The notes under the pieces are model-generated. The model worked only from the letters and a program-made list of their open reading frames with translations. It ran no database searches and was not told where the DNA came from. This document shows, piece after piece, positions 43,172 to 53,076 of a stretch of DNA of 64,000 nt. Location: positions 1,054,001 through 1,118,000 of the forward strand of contig DEMH01000009.1 of the NCBI GenBank assembly GCA_002354805.1, written 5' to 3'. Both the position numbers and the translations under genes were made by a program. This DNA comes from Gammaproteobacteria bacterium UBA2675 (GTDB lineage: Bacteria > Pseudomonadota > Gammaproteobacteria > Pseudomonadales > Pseudohongiellaceae). Numbering within the stretch: the stretch's first letter is position 1; each line of letters starts with the position of its first letter.

Positions 43172-45121
43172 TTAACGAACGACCTCGGTTGTACAGTAGG
43201 TGCTCTCATCGAGGCGCCGTGTGTAATTATTAAGTATGCGCGAGCCTTCGGCCGCTTTGATGATGCCTGCGTTAATCTGCTTGCGGATAAGCTCGGTCAT
43301 GCGACGGTCAAGGTCATTCGGGAAGTACTGCACCTGACTCAGCATGTCCTTGATGCTGATACCCTTCAGCGTTTCCTCTATCCAGAAATTGCCTGACTCA
43401 TCATCGCGGGCGTAGACATGCACTTCATCGACGCGACCGAGCAGGTTGTGGGCGTCGCCCAGAATTTCCTGGTAGGCGCCGACCAGGAAGATGCCCAGGT
43501 GGTATGGTTCGCCATGTTTGTGCGTGTGCAAAGGCAGCCAGCTGGTGTTGGTGTTGCCACAGACATACTGGTCAATTTTGCCGTCAGAGTCGCAGGTCAG
43601 GTCGACAACCTGGGCGCGCCGCTCCGGTCGCTCGTTGAGTCGGTGCAGCGGCATCACCGGAAACACCTGCTGTATCGCCCAGTGATCGATAATGGAATGA
43701 AAGACTGAAAAATCGCACAGATAAAGGTCGGTCAGCTGCTCTTCCAGTTCAAGCTGCTCAGTTGGTGGTGTGGCAAGCTCTGCTTCTGCCAGCTTGCGCA
43801 ACACCTCACGGCAGGTGCTCCAGTAGAGGCTGTCAGTGTGTGCCAGCTGGTCCAGTGTCAGGTACCCAAGGCGCATCAATTGATCGGCCTCCTCGCGAAT
43901 CTCGCGAGCATCGTGATAGCACTCCAGCAGAATGCCGGTGACATCTGTCTCGCTGGCCTCCTGGAACGCGGTCTCCATTCGGGTGACAACTGCCGGGGAA
44001 TCTGCAGGCGGTTCATCGTTCATCGGCGGACTGTCCGGGCGGTGGACGCCCAGTACCGGGATGATCAGCATTGAATGATGTGCCGTCAGCGCCCGGCCGC
44101 TCTCTGAAAGCAGTGTCGGAACCGGGACCTCACGCTCGTCACAGATTTCTTTGACGGCATAGACAATGACATTGGCATATTCCCTGAGTCCATAGTTGAT
44201 TGATGACTCCGGATTATCATAGTCGCCACCGTAGTTGACGCCCAGGCCACCACCAACATCCAGGAACTGGACTTTAACGCCGCGCAGTACCAGGTCGGCA
44301 TAGATCTGAGTAATTTCCTTGACGGCGCTGCGCAGTACCTGAATGTCTGATATCTGGCTGCCAAGGTGAAAATGCAGCAGTTCCAGGCAATGACCCTGGT
44401 TGCGCTTTTCAAGAGTCTTGACCAGGCGCAGCAGTTCAGGCACCGTCAGGCCGAATTTGGATCGTGCGCCACCGGACTCATACCAGCGTCCCGCACCCCT
44501 GGTATTCAGTTTGACCCGGACACCCAGCCTTGGCGACATCTGTCGCTGGTCGGCCAGGATCATCAACTGTTCGAATTCAGAGTACTTCTCAATGATTGGA
44601 ACCACCTGCTGCCCGAGCTGTTGAGCATTCAGCATTAATGTCAGCATCACGTGGTCCTTGACGCCGTTGCACAGCAGCAGCGTTTCCGAGCCGATCAGCG
44701 GCAGTGCGGCCATCAATTCGGCCTTGGAACCACATTCAATACCATTATTGAACTCGCGTCCGGCATCCATGACCTCGGCGACAACCTCCTGCAGCTGGTT
44801 TACCTTGATCGGGAATATGCTGCGATAGCTGCCTTCGTATCCGGCTGCTGCGATGGCGTCGCGAAACTTGCGGTTCAGGCGCCGGACGCGGGAGCTGATG
44901 ATGTCCTGAAAGCGCACCAGCAAGGGCAATGTCGAGCCGCTTTCCAATGCCTCGGCAACCACGTCATTGATATCAATGCGCAAGTCAGGGTTGTCCTCGA
45001 TTGGGCGCACACTGACATTGCCATGCTCATTGATACTGAAAAAGCCGTCGCCCCAGACATCGACTGAGTACAGCTCGCGGGCATCGTCCAGCGTCCACGG
45101 CGATGAAGAGGTTTCTGTCAT
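43172..45121 (-). CDS. speA: Biosynthetic arginine decarboxylase SpeA
   Basis: PLP enzyme converting arginine to agmatine for putrescine synthesis. At 649 residues it matches E. coli SpeA (658). It starts with the expected WTLDDARELYSVDVWGDGFFSI; the PLP Lys is in IFPIKVNQLQEVV, the phosphate-binding loop in LDVGGGLGVNYGG, and the C-terminal DLYLCDFSVFHSIIDHWAI, with its substrate Cys and Asp, is present. AGGA lies before the ATG at 45121. It is the second gene of speB-speA-oxygenase, 17 bp after speB. Confidence 0.96.
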   Translation of the reverse strand: MTETSSSPWTLDDARELYSVDVWGDGFFSINEHGNVSVRPIEDNPDLRIDINDVVAEALESGSTLPLLVRFQDIISSRVRRLNRKFRDAIAAAGYEGSYRSIFPIKVNQLQEVVAEVMDAGREFNNGIECGSKAELMAALPLIGSETLLLCNGVKDHVMLTLMLNAQQLGQQVVPIIEKYSEFEQLMILADQRQMSPRLGVRVKLNTRGAGRWYESGGARSKFGLTVPELLRLVKTLEKRNQGHCLELLHFHLGSQISDIQVLRSAVKEITQIYADLVLRGVKVQFLDVGGGLGVNYGGDYDNPESSINYGLREYANVIVYAVKEICDEREVPVPTLLSESGRALTAHHSMLIIPVLGVHRPDSPPMNDEPPADSPAVVTRMETAFQEASETDVTGILLECYHDAREIREEADQLMRLGYLTLDQLAHTDSLYWSTCREVLRKLAEAELATPPTEQLELEEQLTDLYLCDFSVFHSIIDHWAIQQVFPVMPLHRLNERPERRAQVVDLTCDSDGKIDQYVCGNTNTSWLPLHTHKHGEPYHLGIFLVGAYQEILGDAHNLLGRVDEVHVYARDDESGNFWIEETLKGISIKDMLSQVQYFPNDLDRRMTELIRKQINAGIIKAAEGSRILNNYTRRLDESTYCTTEVVR

Positions 45122-45138
45122 GAATTGAGTCCTTGTCG

Positions 45139-46092
45139 TTATTTGTTATCTGCGGCTTTGCAATCGGCGTAAAGTGCCAGCAGTTCAATTGCGATCTGTG
45201 CGCCTGCCAGCGCGGTCATTTCCGCATGATCGTAAGCTGGAGCAACTTCAACAACATCCATACCCACCAGATTGATGCCCTGCAACTGGCGGATGATGCT
45301 CAATGCCTGCAGCGACGATAGACCTCCAGGGACGGGGGTACCCGTGCCGGGAGCAAAAGCCGGGTCAAGGCAATCGATATCAAACGTAATGTATGCCGGG
45401 TGATTACCCACGCGCTCCTTGATGCGCTGCGCGATTGCAGCGGCTGACACGTCCTGCACCTGCGGCGCGTAAACAATGTCGTAGCCCAGCGTGTCATCGT
45501 TGGTAGTCCGGATGCCTATCTGAATGGAATGTTCCGGCAGCACGATGCCTTCTTTGGCAGCTTTGTAGAACATGGTGCCATGATTGACACCCTCGCCAGA
45601 TGAGGGCCAGGTATCGGTGTGTGCGTCGAAGTGGATCAGCGCGATCGGGCCGTGTTTTTTGTGGTGCGCAACAAGACTTGGATAGGAAATAAAGTGATCG
45701 CCACCCAGCAGCAGCGTGGCTGTGTCCTGGTCCAGAATCTCACTGATACACGACTCCATGTGCTTGACACTGGCCAGGCCGCCGCCCTGACGATTTTCAC
45801 AATCACCATAATCGACAACACGAAGTGCTGCCAGGGGATCTGTTTTCCATGGCCAGGGGCGTTCCCAGGCCAGCGACAGAGAGGCATTGCGGATGGCTCG
45901 CGGGCCGAGTCTGGCGCCGGAACGATTGGTGGTTGCCACATCAAAAGGCACGCCCATGACGGCCACATCAATGCCGGTTAGATCCCGGCCAAATGGCGTG
46001 CGGAAGAAGCTGACGGCGCCACCAAAGCTGTGCGAATTGACGGCCCCGGTGCCCGGCTGACCCGTGATTGCGTTGTCCCAACTATTACCCAT
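45139..46092 (-). CDS. speB: Agmatinase SpeB
   Basis: Manganese ureohydrolase of 317 residues that turns agmatine into putrescine and urea, the step after SpeA. All metal ligands are present: GGDHFISYP, HFDAHTDT and FDIDCLDPAFAPGTGTPVPGG, plus AYDHAEMTALAGA near the end. The ATG at 46092 is preferred (AGGACA upstream); a TTG 14 codons earlier also opens the frame. First gene of the operon with speA; a urease is not in this window. Confidence 0.95.
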   Translation of the reverse strand: MGNSWDNAITGQPGTGAVNSHSFGGAVSFFRTPFGRDLTGIDVAVMGVPFDVATTNRSGARLGPRAIRNASLSLAWERPWPWKTDPLAALRVVDYGDCENRQGGGLASVKHMESCISEILDQDTATLLLGGDHFISYPSLVAHHKKHGPIALIHFDAHTDTWPSSGEGVNHGTMFYKAAKEGIVLPEHSIQIGIRTTNDDTLGYDIVYAPQVQDVSAAAIAQRIKERVGNHPAYITFDIDCLDPAFAPGTGTPVPGGLSSLQALSIIRQLQGINLVGMDVVEVAPAYDHAEMTALAGAQIAIELLALYADCKAADNK

Positions 46093-46436
46093 ACTGATGT
46101 TTGTCCTCAGGAATCGTTTGATGTCTGTTATCAAACGTCGAGCGAGTGCGTGTTAAAGGTAAACCACCTACCTGCCAAATCCAAGTGGACGATATGGGCA
46201 GTGAGTGATCTGCGAACCTGGAAGATGGGTATTTTGCGGGTTTTAGTTCAAAAAGAAATATGCAATCGATCCTGGCAGCAAATAGGGCAAAAAACTGACT
46301 TAAAGCGCTAGAGTGTCAAGAGTTGTAACACTTTTTCCACGAATTCTCCCTTTATCACGACAGATGGCATGGGATACTTCTGTTAAATCTTTAAGATTGA
46401 TCTATAACCGATCATCGAAGCGTATTCAGGACTATT
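46093..46436. promoter_or_regulatory. Divergent region between speB and the RND efflux operon
   Basis: These 344 AT-richer bases must hold the promoters of both operons. An interrupted inverted repeat, AGTGT-N11-ACACT (46312-46332), lies 105 bp before the efflux gene and could bind a dimeric repressor; it is short and may be chance. AGGA precedes the ATG at 46437. No gene or structured RNA was seen. Confidence 0.3.
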
Positions 46437-47777
46437 ATGACGCATCAAAGCGCGATTAACAGGCTAACCCGAACATGGCTGCTGGTTTTCGGCCTGAGTC
46501 TGCTTGTGGCCTGTGGCTCGGAGCAGGAACAGGCGGCAGACAACCGGCCCGGCCGACCGGGCGGATTCGGTCCGGGTGGCGCCCAGGTCATCCCGGCGGT
46601 TGAGGTTGTTGAAGCGCGTCGCGGTGCACTGCCGCTGGAAGAGCGGCTGACGGGCCGGGTGAGTGCCCGCAGCCAGACCGAGATCTATCCCGAAGTTGCA
46701 GGCCCGATTACCGAAATCTACATCGATAACGGCGACTTTGTAAACGAAGGCGACCCGCTGGTCCAACTGCGTGACGACGAGTATGTCGAACGTTATCAGC
46801 AGGCGCAGGCAGGCCTGGAGATTGCGCGGGCACAAACCCGTCAGGCAGAAGCCAGTCTGCAGGTGCTGGAAAGCCAGATGCGTCGCGTGCAGGAATTGAC
46901 CACACGGCAGCTGGAGACTGCTTCTGCGCTGGAGAGCATCCAGGTTGAGGTAGAAGTCGCCCGGGCCAACGTCGATCTGAGGGAAGCCCAGGAAAGCCAG
47001 GCACAATCCATTCTGGAAGAGCGCAGACTGCAACTTCTGAATACCACGGTCAGAGCACCCATCAGTGGTACCGTGGGCCAGCGGAATGCCGAGCGCGGCC
47101 AGATCGTCAACACTGGCTCTCGCCTGTTTCTGATCGGTGATATGGATGAGGTTCGAATTGAGGTTTTGATCACTGAGAGGCAGCTTAATTTCATTCGCGA
47201 AGGCATGACGGTCAATCTGTATTCCGAGAACTGGCCTGATGTCGTCCTCGAATCGGAAATCTCCAGAATCTCCCCCTTTCTTGATACCAACACATTGCGT
47301 ACACAGGCCTATATTGACATGGCCAATCCGGATGGTCTGATGAGACCTGGCATGTTCCTCAACGTGGACGTGCTCTATGGGGAGTCTGCCGAAGCTGTCC
47401 TGATTCCGAACAGTGCTCTGTACCGAAACCCGCGTACCGGCGAAGAGGGCGTCTATGTCATGTCGCCGCCGGGTGAAGAGTTCCGTCCTGTGGTCGAAGT
47501 TGACGGCGCCCCTGCGGTTTCACCTCCCGCTGCGGTGCGATTCGTGCCTGTCACTGTCATTGCCAGTGGTCGCATGGCATCCGGCGTGCGTGGCGTGCAG
47601 GAAGGTGAGTGGGTTGTGACAGTTGGTCAGAACATGCTGACGGGTAATGTGCCCGAGGCGCGCGCCCGGGTCATGGATTGGAACCATATGATGACGTTGC
47701 AGCGTATGCAAAGTCGGGACATTTTCGACATAATTGATGCGGCCCGGGACGATCGCAACAACGCTGCCGAAAGCTGA
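46437..47777 (+). CDS. RND efflux periplasmic adaptor (HlyD/MFP family)
   Basis: Lipid-anchored adaptor of 446 residues linking an RND pump to an outer-membrane channel. A lipoprotein signal (LVFGLSLLVACG) is followed by a Pro/Gly-rich linker, a lipoyl half (SQTEIYPEVAGPITEIYIDNGDFVNEGDPL), a coiled-coil hairpin (about 115-200), the second lipoyl half (VRAPISGTVGQRNAERGQIV) and a beta-barrel domain. It starts an operon with the permease gene 16 bp downstream. No outer-membrane TolC-like gene follows, so a shared channel is probably used. Confidence 0.93.
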   Translation: MTHQSAINRLTRTWLLVFGLSLLVACGSEQEQAADNRPGRPGGFGPGGAQVIPAVEVVEARRGALPLEERLTGRVSARSQTEIYPEVAGPITEIYIDNGDFVNEGDPLVQLRDDEYVERYQQAQAGLEIARAQTRQAEASLQVLESQMRRVQELTTRQLETASALESIQVEVEVARANVDLREAQESQAQSILEERRLQLLNTTVRAPISGTVGQRNAERGQIVNTGSRLFLIGDMDEVRIEVLITERQLNFIREGMTVNLYSENWPDVVLESEISRISPFLDTNTLRTQAYIDMANPDGLMRPGMFLNVDVLYGESAEAVLIPNSALYRNPRTGEEGVYVMSPPGEEFRPVVEVDGAPAVSPPAAVRFVPVTVIASGRMASGVRGVQEGEWVVTVGQNMLTGNVPEARARVMDWNHMMTLQRMQSRDIFDIIDAARDDRNNAAES

Positions 47778-47793
47778 GCAAGGGTAAACATCC

Positions 47794-50700
47794 ATGGCAC
47801 TTACGGCAAATTCCATCAAACGTCCCATCGCCACCACGATGGTTTTCCTGATCATTATCACCCTGGGCACTCTGGGGTTTAGATACCTTCCCGTTGATCT
47901 GTTACCGCCCATCGAGTTGCCGGAACTGTCAGTTCAGGTCAGCTACCCGAATGTCGGACCCGAAGATATCGAGTTGCTGGTCACCGAACCACTGGAAAAT
48001 GCGCTGGCGGTCGTGCCAGACATCGAACAGATGACCTCAACGTCGCGTGAGGGTCAGGGCTCGGTTACCCTGCGTTTCGCGCAGGGAACCGACATCAATG
48101 TGATCACCAATGACGTGCGCGAAGCACTGGATCGGGCGCGGCGCAGTCTGCCTGAAGATGCCGATCCGCCACGTATCAATCGCTTCAACCCTGACGATTC
48201 GCCCATCATGATTCTGGGTGTGCAGTCAGACATGGATCTGATGGACCTTACCACCATCATGGAGCGTGATCTGAGTCGCCGCTTCGAGCAGATTGGTGGT
48301 GTGGGTGCCGTGGATGTCTGGGGTGGAATCGACCGTGAGATCCGGGTGGAAGTGCGGCGTGACCGGCTGCTTGCCAGCGGCCTGACCATGAACGACATAT
48401 CGTCGGCGATCTCTGCCGAAGGCAACAATTCCCCAGGCGGCAATGTGCAGCGCGGTCTGTCCGACCTGTACGTCCGATCGATGGGAGAGTTCACCGACAT
48501 CGAGCAGATTCGCGATGTGGTGATCCGCAACGTGGAAGGTGTACCGGTCCGTGTCGAAGATGTTGCCGATGTTCAGTACGCACGTGCCGACATTGGCCGC
48601 TACATCGAGATCGACGACATTCCGATGATCCGTATGGGTATCCGCAAACAAAGCGGTGCCAACACGGTGGCCATTGCCGAAGATATCCGTCGCGAAGCCG
48701 AGCGCGTCAATCTGGAACGCAACGATCTGAGCATGATCGTGGTGACCGATCAGAGTGAGTTTATCCAGGAGTCAATCGACAGCGTTCGCAACTCTGCAGT
48801 CTGGGGTGGCATTCTGGCGGTCATTGTGCTGATGGCGTTCTTCCGGAATGGTTCGATTACGGGCATCATTTCCGTCTCTATTCCAATCGCCATCATTGCA
48901 ACCTTTGCGTTGCTGTACTTCGGCGGGCTGACACTGAATCAAATGAGTTTTGGCGGGCTGGCGCTGGGCGTGGGCCTGATCGTCGACAACGCCATTGTTG
49001 TTATCGAAAACATTGTTCGGCATCGCCAGAATGGGTCGCAGCTCAAACGCGCGGCGCAGCGTGGTACTCGTCAGGTCACCGGAGCAGTCATTGCTTCCAC
49101 GGTGACCACCTCAGTCATTTTCCTGCCGGTTGTGTTCATGCAGACGCTGACCGGCACCATGTTCCAGGAAATGGCTCTCGTAGTGGTGTTCGCGCTGGTC
49201 TGCTCTTTACTGGTGGCGTTGACCCTGGTACCCATGCTTGCAAGCCGCTTTTTAACCATCAAACCGGATAGCGAAAGAACCCAAATCGGGGCCAACGAGC
49301 GTTTCCTGCAGGCACTTGAAAATCGCTATGAACGAGTGATTTCCTGGGCGCTGCGCCACAAACTGATCGTTGTAGGTTTAACCGCTGTGCTGCTGTTCAG
49401 CTCTGTCTTCAGCCTGCGCTTCATCTCTTACGAGTTGACGCCGCAGACCGAAGCCGACACCATCAGCATCGGCATGCGCATGGATGAGGGGACCAATATT
49501 GCGATCCTCCATTCTTACATGATGGAGATGGACACCATCATCCGCAACATCGTGCCGTGGGACAATGTTGTCAACTACACCCGTGATGTCCGCAACAGTA
49601 ACGCAGAACTTGAGCTGACGCTGGTCGATCTGGGCGATCGGACCATGGATTCCGGTGAGCTGGCAGACTATATCCGTGCCCGCATCGAGTCGGCGATTCC
49701 CGGGATGCGCGTGTGGGTCAGGGCGCAGTCAGGCATGTGGATTATGCGCAGAATATTTGGCTCTGGAGGCGACGACGCCATTCAGATTCAGTTGCGCGGA
49801 TATGATCTGGATCAGGCAGAACAGATTGCTCAGGGCATACAGCGCCGGGTCGAGGTGATCCCCGGTATCTCCGACGTTAATCTGAGCCGACTCGAGGGCC
49901 GGCCGGAGCAAAGCGTCATCTTTGATCGCGAGCGGATGGCATCGCTTGGCATCGGCGCCGCTGACATCAGTCGCGCCATTCAGGCGAGTATCGGCGGTTC
50001 CCGTGCGGGTGTATTCCGTGATCGTGGTGACGAGATCGATATCAATGTCCGTTTGCGGCCAGAAGACCGCCTCAATGTTCAGGATATCGACAATATTTCA
50101 GTACGGGCCGCAGATGGTACGGTGGTGCCGGTATCGTCACTGGTAACAACCAGCTACGGTCGTGGGCCAACCGATGTCCGCCGCATCAATGGCCAGCGGG
50201 TTACCTATATCAATGCCAACCTGGAAAGCGGTGTTGCACTGGGCGACGCAGTGGAACTCATCCGCGCCGACCTGGCGCAGATGGCGCTGCCGGAAGGGTT
50301 CTCGATTGTCTACGGTGGTGAATATGAGGAGCAGATCAAGGCACAGGCTGACTTTGTGATGGCCATCGCCATGGCGCTGATCCTCATCTACATGGTTATG
50401 GCTGCCCAGTTCGAGAGATTTATCGACCCTCTGATTGTGATGGCCTCCGTACCACTTGCCATCGTGGGTGTGGTGCCAACGCTGATCCTGACCGGCACCA
50501 CACTCAACATGCAGAGCTTTATGGGCATGGTCATGCTGATTGGCATTGTCGTGAACAATGCCATTCTGCTGGTGGACTACATCAATATCATGCGCCGCGA
50601 AGAAAAGATGGATCTGGTACCTGCAGTGGTCAAGGCAGGCCATCTGCGACTGCGTCCCATTCTGATGACAACCGCGACAACAGTGCTGGGGCTGATGCCG

Positions 50701-50904
50701 CTGGCGCTGGGTGTCGGGGCGGGGGCAGAAATGCAGGCATCACTGGCGCGGGTTGTGGTTGGCGGCCTGCTGGCCTCGACTTTGATTACGCTGGTACTGA
50801 TTCCGGTCGTCTATGTGGCAGTGCACTCGGCCAAAGAGCGTTTGGCCAAGCGACTGCCGCGCCGTCGGGCATCTTCCGGCCAGGGCTACAGCAGCGCTGG
50901 CTGA
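47794..50904 (+). CDS. RND efflux transporter permease
   Basis: Inner-membrane proton-driven pump of 1036 residues, AcrB/MexF-like in length, with twelve membrane helices and two large periplasmic loops. N-terminal SIKRPIATTMVFLIIITLGTLGFRYLPVDLLPP and late GTTLNMQSFMGMVMLIGIVVNNAILLVDYIN are typical. In helix 4 the proton-relay motif reads GLIVDNAIVVIENI, keeping one Asp where AcrB has two adjacent Asp residues. Substrate could be hydrophobic drugs, bile-like compounds or fatty acids. The last 19 bp overlap the convergent carbonic anhydrase gene. Confidence 0.95.
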   Translation: MALTANSIKRPIATTMVFLIIITLGTLGFRYLPVDLLPPIELPELSVQVSYPNVGPEDIELLVTEPLENALAVVPDIEQMTSTSREGQGSVTLRFAQGTDINVITNDVREALDRARRSLPEDADPPRINRFNPDDSPIMILGVQSDMDLMDLTTIMERDLSRRFEQIGGVGAVDVWGGIDREIRVEVRRDRLLASGLTMNDISSAISAEGNNSPGGNVQRGLSDLYVRSMGEFTDIEQIRDVVIRNVEGVPVRVEDVADVQYARADIGRYIEIDDIPMIRMGIRKQSGANTVAIAEDIRREAERVNLERNDLSMIVVTDQSEFIQESIDSVRNSAVWGGILAVIVLMAFFRNGSITGIISVSIPIAIIATFALLYFGGLTLNQMSFGGLALGVGLIVDNAIVVIENIVRHRQNGSQLKRAAQRGTRQVTGAVIASTVTTSVIFLPVVFMQTLTGTMFQEMALVVVFALVCSLLVALTLVPMLASRFLTIKPDSERTQIGANERFLQALENRYERVISWALRHKLIVVGLTAVLLFSSVFSLRFISYELTPQTEADTISIGMRMDEGTNIAILHSYMMEMDTIIRNIVPWDNVVNYTRDVRNSNAELELTLVDLGDRTMDSGELADYIRARIESAIPGMRVWVRAQSGMWIMRRIFGSGGDDAIQIQLRGYDLDQAEQIAQGIQRRVEVIPGISDVNLSRLEGRPEQSVIFDRERMASLGIGAADISRAIQASIGGSRAGVFRDRGDEIDINVRLRPEDRLNVQDIDNISVRAADGTVVPVSSLVTTSYGRGPTDVRRINGQRVTYINANLESGVALGDAVELIRADLAQMALPEGFSIVYGGEYEEQIKAQADFVMAIAMALILIYMVMAAQFERFIDPLIVMASVPLAIVGVVPTLILTGTTLNMQSFMGMVMLIGIVVNNAILLVDYINIMRREEKMDLVPAVVKAGHLRLRPILMTTATTVLGLMPLALGVGAGAEMQASLARVVVGGLLASTLITLVLIPVVYVAVHSAKERLAKRLPRRRASSGQGYSSAG

Positions 50905-51536
50905 ATATCCTCGGAAGCCTCAATGATGGTACTGATGGTGTCCTGGTCGTGCACTTTCTTCAGGGCACCAGAATAGATGTCATAGTGCCAGCCGGTCAGA
51001 CGCAGCTTGCCTTCCTTGACGCGGCTGGCGATCCACGGGAATGTCATCAGGTTGCATAATGAATAACCGACGGCAGCCTGCTCACATCGGGCATAGGTTG
51101 CAGGGTCATCCAGTTTTTGACGATCGGCCAGTTGCGAAACCGGACCGATTATAGACATCCAGCGACCGATGAATGATGACTGGTCCAGCTTGTCGCCCTG
51201 CTGCACCAGGGTGCGAATACCACCACAACGGGAGTGCCCCAGGACAATTATTTCCGGTACTTCCAGTACCGTGATGGCGAACTGCAGCGCCGCACTGGTG
51301 CCATGATATGAGCCCTGTTCTTCATAGGGCGGAACCAGATTGGCGACGTTACGGATGACGAACAGATCGCCTGGTTCGGTATCAAATATGCGTGACGGTT
51401 CCAGTCGGGCATCACAGCAGGTGATCAGAACGTAAGAGGGCGTCTGCGTTTGCGCTGCCTCCCTGATTTTGTCTTTGTTTTCAGCGTAGTAACCGGCCTT
51501 AAAGCGCTTGTACCCGTCCAGTAGCTTGTCTGTCAT
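50886..51536 (-). CDS. Beta-class carbonic anhydrase
   Basis: Cytoplasmic zinc enzyme of 216 residues that interconverts CO2 and bicarbonate. The zinc ligands and catalytic dyad are clear: CCDARLEP (Cys and Asp-Arg) and GHSRCGG (His and Cys). The order and length match bacterial beta-CAs such as Can. A supply of bicarbonate would serve the PEP carboxylase encoded in this window, though the genes are far apart. It is monocistronic, converging with the RND permease gene. Confidence 0.94.
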   Translation of the reverse strand: MTDKLLDGYKRFKAGYYAENKDKIREAAQTQTPSYVLITCCDARLEPSRIFDTEPGDLFVIRNVANLVPPYEEQGSYHGTSAALQFAITVLEVPEIIVLGHSRCGGIRTLVQQGDKLDQSSFIGRWMSIIGPVSQLADRQKLDDPATYARCEQAAVGYSLCNLMTFPWIASRVKEGKLRLTGWHYDIYSGALKKVHDQDTISTIIEASEDIQPALL

Positions 51537-51726
51537 AATCGTGCTCGCTTGTTATATTCCCTGATTGCAGATCGCGGTATTGTATCTGACTGGGACGATT
51601 GATTCAGTAATCTACTGCGACAAAATGCCACAGCGCCAGCGCTGTAATCCAGATGCCGTTCAGGTAGAATTCAGCCACCGGCCCGCAAGATCAGAGGCCA
51701 GACCCAATGATTGATGAGGATGTATC

Positions 51727-52140
51727 ATGAAACTGATGATGATTCGTGCTGTAGCTGTAGTAATGATGCTGTCGGGATTGATTGGCCAGGCTTTGGCGCA
51801 CAGTACCCTGACGGCTTCCATGCCAGGCGCGGACAGTGAGGTGAGCAGCCCGCAGGCACTGACTTTGACATTCAACGAACCCGTTAGACTGTTGCGTCTG
51901 ACGCTGGTGCATGGCGCCGCTCACGAGATGGATATTGGTTTTGAGGCGGTCACTACAGCCGCAACCGAGTTCAGCTTTGATCTGCCTGAGTTGATGCTCG
52001 GGGAGCACACCGTAAACTGGACCATTATCGGCTCAGACGGTCATACCGTCAGCAACAGCTTTGGATTTACTGTGAACCCGAGTGCCGGCGAAGCGCAGAT
52101 GCAAGAGCATTCGCATGGCGATGGACACCATCACCACTGA
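51727..52140 (+). CDS. copC: Copper resistance protein CopC / YobA family
   Basis: Periplasmic copper-binding protein of 137 residues. The signal peptide ends at ALAHS, so the mature protein starts with the conserved His that ligates copper. The beta-sandwich motifs LTLTFNEPVRLL and HTVNWTIIGSDGHTVSNSFGFTV follow, the latter with the Asp-Gly-His ligands. A His-rich tail (EHSHGDGHHHH) could bind more metal. GAGGA precedes the ATG at 51727. copD follows after 11 bp. Confidence 0.92.
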   Translation: MKLMMIRAVAVVMMLSGLIGQALAHSTLTASMPGADSEVSSPQALTLTFNEPVRLLRLTLVHGAAHEMDIGFEAVTTAATEFSFDLPELMLGEHTVNWTIIGSDGHTVSNSFGFTVNPSAGEAQMQEHSHGDGHHHH

Positions 52141-52151
52141 TTTAATCAAAT

Positions 52152-53057
52152 ATGTCTGTGTGGCTGCTGGCCAGCCTGGTGACCAAGTCACTGGTCTATC
52201 TGGCCATGCTGGCCACCGGTGGTGGCCTGTTCGTTTCTCTTCTTTATCCTCTCAAGGCGATCACCGTTCGTTACCTGCTGCCTGCAACTATCATGGGGCT
52301 GCTGGCAGTGTGTCTGTATTTTCTCGTTCAGATCGGGCAGGTCAACCAGCAGGGCGTTCCCGGCATGTTCGACATACAACTGGGCGCCATTCTTGCACAG
52401 ACCACCCTGGGCGAAGGACTTCGCTGGCGACTGGGTGGTTTTGCCCTGGTTCTGCTGGCAGCTGTGACGATCTGGCTGGCGGATACCTACTCCCGATTTT
52501 ACCAGTGGGCCACTGCGGCGTTCATTCTCGGACTACTGGGCTGCCTGGCGCTGGCAGTGTCCGTGGCAGTGCTCGGTCATGTGAACATGCTGGACATGGC
52601 AAGCCGTGTCGCCGCAGCAGTGCACCTGATGGCAGTATCGCTGTGGATCGGCGCGTTGTTGCCCTTGTTGTGGGTGTGTCAACAGAAATTTGATAGTGGT
52701 CGTTACCCTGGTCGATTGATCCTGCTGCTGCGCCAGTTTGGGCAGCTGGGCTGGCTGTTTCTGGGTCTGATGGTGGTCAGTGGAATATGGATGGCCTGGC
52801 AACTGCTGGGGAGTTTCGGGGCACTGCTGAACACGACCCATGGACGGTTTCTGTTGATAAAACTGGCCCTGGTGGCATGCCTGATGGCGCTTGGTGCCAG
52901 TAACAAATTCTTCTGGGTCGATCGTCTGGCTGAGTCAATTGACAGGCAGGGTGCCCTCAAGGCCCTTCGTCTGACCATAGCGATGGAAATTGTACTGGCC
53001 GTTGCCGTCGTGGCAGCAACGGCGCTGATGACTACTGTGGAAGGTCCTTTGCGCTGA
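52152..53057 (+). CDS. copD: Copper import membrane protein CopD
   Basis: Inner-membrane protein of 301 residues with about eight hydrophobic helices, partner of CopC in copper uptake to the cytoplasm. Family marks include HVNMLDMASRVAAAVHLMAVSLWIGALLPL with His and Trp residues, and LNTTHGRFLLIKLALVACLMALGASNKF in the last third. It lies 11 bp after copC, on the same strand, so the two form a small operon. A Pho-type promoter for the next gene begins 20 bp after its stop. Confidence 0.9.
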   Translation: MSVWLLASLVTKSLVYLAMLATGGGLFVSLLYPLKAITVRYLLPATIMGLLAVCLYFLVQIGQVNQQGVPGMFDIQLGAILAQTTLGEGLRWRLGGFALVLLAAVTIWLADTYSRFYQWATAAFILGLLGCLALAVSVAVLGHVNMLDMASRVAAAVHLMAVSLWIGALLPLLWVCQQKFDSGRYPGRLILLLRQFGQLGWLFLGLMVVSGIWMAWQLLGSFGALLNTTHGRFLLIKLALVACLMALGASNKFFWVDRLAESIDRQGALKALRLTIAMEIVLAVAVVAATALMTTVEGPLR

Positions 53058-53076
53058 TAGCCTGAGGGCTCCATGC

